From: Betaproteobacteria bacterium
GTDB taxonomy: Bacteria > Pseudomonadota > Gammaproteobacteria > Burkholderiales > Burkholderiaceae_C
Reading direction: 5' to 3'
Length of the DNA: 9,990 nt
Assembly (NCBI GenBank): GCA_009918225.1
Contig: RGEP01000051.1
Span: 1-9,990 of the forward strand
The notes beneath the pieces were generated by a model, which searched no databases, had not been told where the DNA came from, and saw only the letters and a list, made by a program, of their open reading frames with translations. The stretch's first letter is position 1. Every line of letters begins with the position of its first letter. This document shows, one piece after another, positions 1 to 5,630 of the stretch. The position numbers were made by a program, and so were the translations under genes.

Positions 1-1321
1 GCTCGCTGTCGGGAATGGGAATGTTGAAGCGGTCGCGGAAGTGGCGAATGTCCTCGTCGGTCAGCTTCTTGGTCTGGTGGGCGGTGTTCTTGCCTTCGCC
101 GGCCTTGCCCATGCCCCAACCCTTGACCGTCTTGACCAAGAGCACGGTGGGCTGACCCTGGGTGTTGTTGGCCCGATGGAAGGCCGCGTACACCTTTTGT
201 GCATCATGACCGCCACGGCGCAGGTTCCAGATGTCGTCATCGGTCATCTTGGACACCATCTCCAGCGTGCGCGGGTCGCGACCGAAGAAGTTCTTGCGGA
301 CAAAGGCACCATCGTTGGCCTTGAAGGCCTGGTAGTCGCCGTCCAGCGTGTCCATCATGATCTTGCGCAGCGCGCCGTCCTTGTCGCGTGCCAGCAGGGC
401 GTCCCACTCCTTGCCCCACAAGAGCTTGATCACGTTCCAGCCGGCACCGCGGAACTCGCCCTCAAGTTCTTGGATGATCTTGCCGTTGCCCCGCACCGGC
501 CCGTCCAAGCGCTGCAGGTTGCAGTTGATGACGAAGACCAGGTTGTCGAGGTTTTCGCGCGCCGCCAGGCCGATGGCGCCCAGCGATTCCGGCTCGTCCA
601 TTTCGCCGTCGCCGCAGAAGACCCACACCTTGCGCTTGCTGGTGTCGGCAATGCCCCGCGCGTGCAGGTACTTCAGGAAGCGCGCCTGGTAAATCGCCAT
701 CAGCGGGCCCAGGCCCATGGACACCGTGGGGAACTGCCAGAACTCGGGCATCAACTTGGGATGCGGATAGCTCGACAGGCCCTTGCCCTGCACTTCCTGG
801 CGGAAGTTCAGCAGCTGCTCTTCGCTCAGCCGGCCCTCCAAGAAGGCGCGTGCATAGATGCCCGGAGCGCTGTGGCCCTGGATGTAAAGCAGGTCACCGC
901 CATGCGTGCCCCCTTGGTCGGTGTCATCCGCGTGCCAGAAGTGGTTGAAGCCCGCGGCAAACATGTGGGCCAGCGACTGGAAGGAGCTGATGTGGCCGCC
1001 CAGGTCACCCCCATCGTCGGGGTTGAGGCGGTTGGCCTTGACCACCATGGCCATGGCGTTCCAGCGCATGTAGGCACGCAAGCGCCCCTCGAGCTCCAGA
1101 TTGCCCGGGCTGTGCTCTTCCTCGGTGGGCTCGATGGTGTTGACGTAGCCGGTCGTGGCCGAGAACGGCATGTCGATGCTGTGCTCGCGCGCATGCTCGA
1201 GCAGCTGCTCCAAGAGGAAATGCCCGCGCTCATGGCCTTCGCTTTCCAAGACCGCCGAGAAGGCATCGAGCCACTCCCGGGTTTCCTGTTCATCGAAGTC
1301 CTGGGGCTGGGTGGCACTCAT
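1..1321 (-). CDS. aceE: Pyruvate dehydrogenase E1 component, homodimeric type (N-terminal half, partial)
   Basis: This is the thiamine-diphosphate-dependent E1 subunit of the pyruvate dehydrogenase complex. It decarboxylates pyruvate and acetylates the lipoyl groups of E2 in the cytoplasm. The visible part is about 440 codons of a family normally near 890 residues; the rest lies beyond the left edge. The protein starts MSATQPQDFDEQETREWLDA. The ThDP-binding signature starts with GDGE at residues 237-240 and ends with the NCN motif about 30 residues later. The GGHISSFQS segment places His110, and IQGHSAPG places His150, where E. coli AceE has His106 and His142 (alignment from memory). The ATG at 1321-1319 is supported by AAGGAG five bases upstream. 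The gene is divergent from the sensor kinase at 1544. aceF and lpd would be expected beyond the edge but are not visible. No frameshift or missing key residue is seen. Identification is very secure. Confidence 0.97.
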   Translation of the reverse strand, partial: MSATQPQDFDEQETREWLDAFSAVLESEGHERGHFLLEQLLEHAREHSIDMPFSATTGYVNTIEPTEEEHSPGNLELEGRLRAYMRWNAMAMVVKANRLNPDDGGDLGGHISSFQSLAHMFAAGFNHFWHADDTDQGGTHGGDLLYIQGHSAPGIYARAFLEGRLSEEQLLNFRQEVQGKGLSSYPHPKLMPEFWQFPTVSMGLGPLMAIYQARFLKYLHARGIADTSKRKVWVFCGDGEMDEPESLGAIGLAARENLDNLVFVINCNLQRLDGPVRGNGKIIQELEGEFRGAGWNVIKLLWGKEWDALLARDKDGALRKIMMDTLDGDYQAFKANDGAFVRKNFFGRDPRTLEMVSKMTDDDIWNLRRGGHDAQKVYAAFHRANNTQGQPTVLLVKTVKGWGMGKAGEGKNTAHQTKKLTDEDIRHFRDRFNIPIPDSE

Positions 1322-1326
1322 GTTTG

Positions 1327-1332
1327 CTCCTT
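1327..1332 (-). promoter_or_regulatory. Ribosome binding site of aceE
   Basis: On the minus strand AAGGAG lies five bases (CAAAC) upstream of the aceE ATG. It is a near-consensus Shine-Dalgarno sequence at good spacing and fixes the start codon. It is the best ribosome binding site in the window; the plus-strand genes here have weak ones or none. Confidence 0.85.
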
Positions 1333-1404
1333 CTCGGTTGATGCTGGGGCCGGGCTTGTGGCCGGCTGTTTGGGGCCTTGGCGCGGCTCTTGTGACGGCC
1401 GCTG

Positions 1405-1427
1405 GGGACTGCTGGCAGGCCAGCCCC
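1405..1427. other. Inverted repeat (hairpin) in the aceE leader
   Basis: GCTGGC (1411-1416) and GCCAGC (1419-1424) are perfect inverted repeats separated by AG, flanked by GGG (1405-1407) and CCC (1425-1427) that can extend the stem with a three-base bulge. If the predicted promoter is right, this hairpin lies within the aceE 5' untranslated leader. No U-run follows on either strand, so it does not look like a terminator. It may be a leader structure or chance in GC-rich DNA. Confidence 0.3.
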
Positions 1428-1442
1428 GGGCCTGTGACCACC

Positions 1443-1471
1443 AGTATCTCAGACTTTTTTCGAAATTCCAA
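1443..1471 (-). promoter_or_regulatory. Candidate sigma-70 promoter of aceE
   Basis: On the minus strand TTGGAA (1471-1466) and GATACT (1448-1443) are separated by exactly 17 bases, each matching 4 of 6 bases of the sigma-70 -35 and -10 consensus. Transcription would start near 1436 and give a leader of about 115 bases carrying the hairpin and ribosome binding site. It sits in the most AT-rich part of the intergenic region. No transcript evidence is available and the match is moderate. Confidence 0.45.
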
Positions 1472-1485
1472 ATCGTGCGAGTTGG

Positions 1486-1503
1486 TTTCATATTGTGATA
1501 TTC
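1486..1503. promoter_or_regulatory. AT-rich imperfect inverted repeat, candidate operator between aceE and the sensor kinase
   Basis: The sequence TTTCATATTGTGATATTC contains TTTCA (1486-1490) and TGATA (1496-1500), arms matching at 4 of 5 positions around a five-base spacer. The overlapping ATAT-TGTG-ATAT (1490-1501) is also symmetrical at its ends. It stands out against GC-rich surroundings and lies 15 bases upstream of the candidate aceE -35 element, a usual position for a regulator site. It could serve aceE, the kinase gene or both. The binding protein is unknown; the classic PdhR palindrome is not present. Confidence 0.35.
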
Positions 1504-1531
1504 AAACAAGAGGGGGACGGGGTACGGCGTT

Positions 1532-1537
1532 GATAAT
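1532..1537 (+). promoter_or_regulatory. Candidate -10 element directly before the sensor kinase start
   Basis: GATAAT (5 of 6 matches to TATAAT) ends six bases before the kinase ATG, and no Shine-Dalgarno sequence separates them. A start site 6-7 bases downstream would fall on or next to the ATG and give a leaderless mRNA. No good -35 hexamer exists at 16-18 bases spacing (that stretch is purine-rich, around AGAGGG), so an activator would be needed or the match is accidental. Confidence 0.3.
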
Positions 1538-1543
1538 TCCCTG

Positions 1544-4078
1544 ATGCCGCCCGCTCTCAGCCGTCGCTGGTTGCCTCACCTCAGCCTGGAAGCCATCAAG
1601 CGTTGGGCCCGGCGGTGGTGGGGACGCCAATCGCCCTCACGCCAAGACCGTTATGTGATCCTGGGCCCCCTGGTCTCGGTCCTGCTGTTCTTGACCGTGA
1701 TCTCCGCGACCTTTTGGTTCCTGCGGGCCGAAGAACTGACGCACGAAGAAGAAGCGGTGGCCCGTGCTGGGGAAATTGCCCAGCAGCAGGTGCGCCTGCG
1801 CCTGCTGGACCATCAGGAACAGCTGATCCGCTTGGCACGAGAGATTGCCACCCGAGACATCGGACGCGGCGGCTTCATCGAGCAGGCGCGTACCCTTACG
1901 GGCGACCGCCCTGAAATCACCCTCATGCAGTGGCTGGGCCCCAATGGCCAGGTGCGCTTGCCCTTCGACCCCAACCCCATGGTGGGCGAAGCGCAGCCAG
2001 AAGCCACGATCGAGCTGCTCAGTGCCACGCGCAAGCTGCCCGGGCCGGCCCTTCCCGCGCACTCGCCCCACTACGTCGATGACGAAGGCCGCACCGTGAT
2101 CCGGCTCGTGGTGCCGCTCTTGGCGCGGGGCGAGTTCAGCGGAGCGGTAGCGGCCGAAATCGATGTGGAGATGCTGCTGCGCCGCTCGGTGGCTGAAGAC
2201 CAGACGCGGCGCAACACCCTGTCCATCATCGACATGGATGGCAATGTGGTGGCCACCACCGGCGCGTCGCTGGTGGCCGGCAATCCGCGTGCGGGCCGCT
2301 TGCATGAGGTCCCCTTGGGCAGCATGGCCCCGGGGCTGCTGCTGCGCACACAGGGCTGGCGCACCTCTTCAAACCTGATCGGCAACACCCTGTTCTGGAT
2401 GGTGGTGGGCCTGTCGGCCCTGACCGTTTGGATGCTGCTGGGTTCGCTTCAGCACCTGCGACGGCGCAACCAGATGCAGGCCACCTTGGTGCAGGAGACC
2501 AACTTCCGGCGGGCCATGGAAAACTCGATCCTCACGGGGATGCGGGCCATGGACTTGGAGGGACGGATCACCTATGTGAACCGGGCCTTCTGCGAGATGA
2601 CGGGCTACACGCAACAAGACCTGATTGGCCTGGCACCGCCCTACCCGTACTGGCTGCCCGACCGCATCGACGAAACCATGCAGTTCCTTCAGCAGGAACT
2701 GATGGGCCGCACGCCGTCGGGCGGAATCGAGGTGAAGGTGCAGCGCAAGGACGGCGAGATCTTCGATGCCCGTATGTACGTCTCGCCCCTGGTGGACCAC
2801 CGCGGCGAGCAAACCGGTTGGATGACCTCGATGACCAACATCACCGAGGCCAAGCGGGTGCGCGACCAGCTCACCGCCTCCCACGAGCGTTTCACCACGG
2901 TGCTCGAAGGCCTGGATGCAGCGGTCAGCGTGGTGTCCATGCGCAGCGGTGAATTGCTGTTTGCCAACCGCTCGTATCGGGTCTGGTTTGGCAGCAGCCC
3001 GCGTGGCCACTTGCTGCTCAGCGAGGGCAGCGCCCCGGACGTGCACGCACCGCTGCATGAGATTGGCGATCCGGAAGACCCGATGTCAGGCCTGCCGGCC
3101 GACAGCATCACCGAGGCCGTGACCGACCCCCGAGAGGTGGCAATTGAGGGCTTGTCCAAATGGTTCGATGTGCGCTTGCGCTACCTGCAGTGGACCGATG
3201 GCCGCTTGGTGCAAATGATCATCGCCACCGACATCACCGCCCGCCGCCGCGCCGAGGAAGCCACCGCCCAGCAAGCTGAAAAGGCCCAGGTCACCAGCCG
3301 CCTGGTGACGATGGGGGAGATGGCCAGCTCGGTCGCCCACGAGTTGAACCAGCCCCTCACAGCCATCAACAACTACTGCAACGGCATGGTCAACCGCGTG
3401 CGCGAGGGCGCCATTGGCAAGGACGACCTGATTGCCGCCTTGGAAAAGACCGCCCGCCAGGCCGAGCGTGCCGGGCAAATCATTCACCGCATTCGCGCCT
3501 TCGTGAAGCGCAGCGAGCCCCAGCGCCAAAGTGCGGATGCACGCGAGATCATCGACGATGCGGTGGAACTGGCCAACATCGACCTGCGCCGGCGCAAGGT
3601 GCAGCTCAACACCTACCTGGCCCAACGCCTGCCGGTCTTGTACTGCGACCCCATCCTGATCGAGCAGGTGGTGTTGAACCTCGTCAAAAACGCCGCCGAG
3701 GCGATCGACCTGGCCGAGATGCCGCCGGCCCGCCGGCGCATCGAGCTGCGCGTGGTGCCCCGCCTGCAAGACGGCCCGGAGCCGGTGGTGGAGTTCAGCA
3801 TCACCGACACCGGCCCAGGGATGTCTGAAGAGGTGCTGAGCCGCATCTATGAAGCCTTCTTTTCAACCAAGCGCGAAGGCCTGGGCATCGGCCTGAGCCT
3901 GTGCCGCTCGATCATCGAATCCCACCGCGGCCGCCTGACGGCCGAGAACCTCTACAATGGGGGGTTGGTGAGCGGTTGTCGATTTGTGTTCACCCTACCG
4001 GTCGACACCACACACCGATTCGAAGCTGCAGCGGATGCCGATGGTCCGCGGCGCCCCGAAGCCTCCACATCTTCTTGA
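1544..4078 (+). CDS. Membrane-bound PAS-PAS sensor histidine kinase
   Basis: An 844-residue sensor kinase that would autophosphorylate and pass phosphate to the response regulator encoded next. TM1 is at about residues 37-60, preceded by an Arg/Trp-rich cytoplasmic tail, and TM2 at about 282-304. The roughly 220 residues between them look like an extracytoplasmic PDC/Cache-type sensor domain; this is inferred from layout and from the segments VRLVVPLL and SIIDMDGNVV. PAS1 with its PAC part spans about 320-435 and PAS2 about 447-565, followed by a charged helical linker. The HisKA H-box reads VAHELNQPL with the phosphoacceptor His599. The ATPase domain shows the N-box (Asn716), the G1 box DTGPGM from Asp755, an F-box YEAFF and the G2 box GLGIGL (779-784). 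The architecture resembles DctB/FixL-class kinases, but I see no FixL-type haem signature. The ligand is unknown. ATG 1544 is the first in-frame ATG after a stop at 1496-1498; it lacks a Shine-Dalgarno sequence, and a start at the next Met would lose TM1. Confidence 0.93.
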   Translation: MPPALSRRWLPHLSLEAIKRWARRWWGRQSPSRQDRYVILGPLVSVLLFLTVISATFWFLRAEELTHEEEAVARAGEIAQQQVRLRLLDHQEQLIRLAREIATRDIGRGGFIEQARTLTGDRPEITLMQWLGPNGQVRLPFDPNPMVGEAQPEATIELLSATRKLPGPALPAHSPHYVDDEGRTVIRLVVPLLARGEFSGAVAAEIDVEMLLRRSVAEDQTRRNTLSIIDMDGNVVATTGASLVAGNPRAGRLHEVPLGSMAPGLLLRTQGWRTSSNLIGNTLFWMVVGLSALTVWMLLGSLQHLRRRNQMQATLVQETNFRRAMENSILTGMRAMDLEGRITYVNRAFCEMTGYTQQDLIGLAPPYPYWLPDRIDETMQFLQQELMGRTPSGGIEVKVQRKDGEIFDARMYVSPLVDHRGEQTGWMTSMTNITEAKRVRDQLTASHERFTTVLEGLDAAVSVVSMRSGELLFANRSYRVWFGSSPRGHLLLSEGSAPDVHAPLHEIGDPEDPMSGLPADSITEAVTDPREVAIEGLSKWFDVRLRYLQWTDGRLVQMIIATDITARRRAEEATAQQAEKAQVTSRLVTMGEMASSVAHELNQPLTAINNYCNGMVNRVREGAIGKDDLIAALEKTARQAERAGQIIHRIRAFVKRSEPQRQSADAREIIDDAVELANIDLRRRKVQLNTYLAQRLPVLYCDPILIEQVVLNLVKNAAEAIDLAEMPPARRRIELRVVPRLQDGPEPVVEFSITDTGPGMSEEVLSRIYEAFFSTKREGLGIGLSLCRSIIESHRGRLTAENLYNGGLVSGCRFVFTLPVDTTHRFEAAADADGPRRPEASTSS

Positions 4079-4082
4079 GAAC

Positions 4083-4706
4083 ATGAGCTTGATCCCCAAG
4101 AAAGGCACGGTGTACGTCGTTGATGACGACGAAGCCGTCCGAGATTCTCTGCAGTGGCTGCTGGAGGGCAAGGACTACCGCGTCAAATGCTTCGACTCAG
4201 CCGAATCCTTTCTCTCGCGCTTCGATCCTCGAGAGGTGGCCTGCCTGATCGCCGACATCCGCATGGACGGCATGAGCGGCCTGGAACTGCAGGACCGTCT
4301 CCTGGAGCGTCGCAGCCCACTGCCCATCGTGTTCATCACCGGTCACGGCGACGTGCCCATGGCGGTGTCCACCATGAAGAAGGGCGCGATGGATTTCATC
4401 GAAAAGCCCTTCAAGGAAGCCGAACTGCTCGGGCTGGTGGAGCGCATGCTCGAACAGGCCCGTGCGGCGTTCAGCCAACACCAGGAACAGGCCAGCCGAG
4501 ACGCCCTGCTGTCGCGCCTGACCACACGCGAAGGCCAGGTGCTGGAGCGCATCGTCGCTGGGCGGCTGAACAAGCAGATCGCCGACGATCTGGGCATCAG
4601 CATCAAGACGGTTGAAGCCCACCGGGCCAACATCATGGAAAAGCTCAACGCCAACACCGTGGCCGATCTCTTGAAGATTGCGCTGGGTGCACAGGCCAAG
4701 GCCTAA
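4083..4706 (+). CDS. FixJ/NarL-family response regulator (receiver plus LuxR-type HTH)
   Basis: A 207-residue DNA-binding response regulator, the likely phosphoacceptor partner of the upstream kinase. The receiver domain (about residues 8-125) has the acidic pocket DDD at 14-16, the phosphorylatable Asp58 in IADIRMDG, Thr86 in FITGHGD and Lys108 in EKPF, so all catalytic positions are present. A linker helix leads to a LuxR/NarL-type helix-turn-helix (about 146-198) starting LTTREGQVLERIVAG and containing KTVEAHRANIMEKL. Length and layout match FixJ-type regulators. I chose ATG 4083, four bases after the kinase stop, because it gives a normal FixJ N terminus. Earlier in-frame ATGs at 3984, 4035 and 4041 would add an unrelated tail overlapping the kinase. 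The ribosome binding site is weak, which suggests translational coupling. Target genes are unknown; aceE is a reasonable guess from position. Confidence 0.93.
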   Translation: MSLIPKKGTVYVVDDDEAVRDSLQWLLEGKDYRVKCFDSAESFLSRFDPREVACLIADIRMDGMSGLELQDRLLERRSPLPIVFITGHGDVPMAVSTMKKGAMDFIEKPFKEAELLGLVERMLEQARAAFSQHQEQASRDALLSRLTTREGQVLERIVAGRLNKQIADDLGISIKTVEAHRANIMEKLNANTVADLLKIALGAQAKA

Positions 4707-4751
4707 GCCGGTGAAGCGGTGATGAGCTGATGGCGCCGCACGGTGTCGCTT

Positions 4752-4780
4752 GGGGCCGCAACTGCGGCCCTTTTGCTTTT
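4752..4780 (+). terminator. Rho-independent terminator after the two-component operon
   Basis: A perfect 7-base-pair stem, GGGCCGC (4753-4759) with GCGGCCC (4764-4770), has the four-base loop AACT and is followed by TTTTGCTTTT. It lies 45 bases after the response regulator stop and should end that transcript. folD begins only 30 bases downstream, so folD needs readthrough or a promoter in or next to the terminator. Confidence 0.88.
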
Positions 4781-4810
4781 CAAACACACCCCCTGACCCT
4801 TCCCTAGACC

Positions 4811-5582
4811 ATGAGCGCTCAACTGATCGATGGCCAAGCCCTGTCCACCCACTGGCGCGCTGAACTCGCCGAGCGCGCCCGCCGGCTCACCGCCCTGGGC
4901 CACACGCCCGGCTTGGCGGTGATCCTGGTGGGCGACGACGCCGCTTCGGCCGTGTATGTGCGCAACAAGGTGCGGGCCTGTGAGGCCACGGGCATCCGCT
5001 CCGTGTTGGAAACCTACCCAAGCTCGCTGACGCAAGCCGAGCTCTTGGCTCGCATAGCCGCACTGAACGCCGACCCCACCGTCCACGGCATCTTGGTGCA
5101 AATGCCCCTGCCCCGTCACATCGATCCGCACAAGGTGATCGAGGCCATTTCCATCCACAAGGATGTGGACGGCTACTCGGTGCAGTCGGCCGGTGAACTG
5201 AGGGCGACACGCGGTGGTGATCGGCCGCAGCAACACGGTGGGCAAGCCCATGGCCCTGTTGCTGCTGCAAGCCAATGCCACGGTCACGATGTGTCACAGC
5301 GGCACCGCCGACCTGGGGGCCCACACCCGCCAGGCCGACATCGTGGTGGTGGCCACCGGGCGGCGTGACACCCTGCGCGCCGACATGGTCAAACCTGGCG
5401 CGGTGGTCATCGATGTGGGCATCAACCGCCGAGAAGACGGCAAGCTGTGCGGCGACGTCGATTTCGAGGGCGTGCGTGAGGTCGCGGGGTGGATCACGCC
5501 GGTGCCCGGTGGCGTGGGCCCCATGACCATCACCATGCTGCTGGCCAACACCCTGCAAGCCGCCGAGCAGACGGTGAGCTGA
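4811..5582 (+). pseudogene. folD: FolD (methylene-THF dehydrogenase/methenyl-THF cyclohydrolase), frameshifted by an internal deletion
   Basis: FolD oxidises 5,10-methylene-THF with NADP+ and hydrolyses the methenyl product to 10-formyl-THF. Residues 1-130 in one frame are the normal N-terminal domain: YVRNK (Tyr49, Lys53), VQMPLP (Gln97) and DVDG (118-121). At GEL (codon ending 5200) the homology stops. It resumes in the +1 frame near 5202 with GRHAVVIGRSNTVGKPM and runs through VKPGAVVIDVGINR and ITPVPGGVGPMT to TGA at 5580-5582. Compared with FolD proteins known to me, about 27 residues are absent, including the invariant PCTP-G segment joining the two domains. One leftover base means about 80 bases are missing. 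Adding 27 residues gives about 283, the family's usual length. As written, translation reads out of frame after residue 130 and stops at 5368 (185 aa). The alternatives are an assembly error or a true pseudogene. No clear Shine-Dalgarno sequence or promoter is seen. Confidence 0.88.
5198..5204 (+). other. Inferred deletion junction inside folD
   Basis: CTG (5198-5200) ends the intact N-terminal reading frame, a single A (5201) follows, and GGG (5202-5204) resumes FolD homology in the next frame. The lost segment should encode the linker with PCTP-G and the helix before the Rossmann domain. The exact breakpoints cannot be fixed to the base without a homologous sequence. Confidence 0.75.
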
Positions 5583-5630
5583 ACCACCACGGCCCACCGC
5601 GCAACCCTATTCGCCTCCCAAAGCAGTCTC

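Noticed and set aside
1391..1438. Direct repeat of TGTGAC at 1391-1396 and 1433-1438
   Set aside because: Six bases only, no shared flanks and no regular spacing to promoter elements; not distinguishable from chance.
1318..1491. A short minus-strand frame upstream of aceE whose TGA overlaps the aceE ATG (ATGA)
   Set aside because: The ATGA overlap looks like coupling, but the product is low-complexity Pro/Gln/Ser-rich sequence, has no ribosome binding site that I can see, and would begin upstream of the predicted aceE transcription start. Not annotated as a gene.
41..1498. A 485-codon open frame on the plus strand opposite aceE
   Set aside because: It is a long antisense frame produced by high GC content and codon bias. 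The product resembles no family known to me, while the opposite strand encodes textbook AceE.
1481..1510. A PdhR-type operator upstream of aceE
   Set aside because: Only a TTGGT half-site is present at 1482-1486; the facing ACCAA half at the right spacing is absent.
2501..2850. The kinase PAS1 domain as a FixL-type haem oxygen sensor
   Set aside because: FixJ-type partner and double-PAS layout suggested it, but the segment where FixL carries its haem-binding histidine has no matching His here.
5214..5582. The second half of folD as an independent gene starting at GTG 5214
   Set aside because: It would begin within the first strand of the Rossmann domain, has no ribosome binding site, and lacks the catalytic N-terminal domain. 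It is the downstream remnant of a frameshifted folD.
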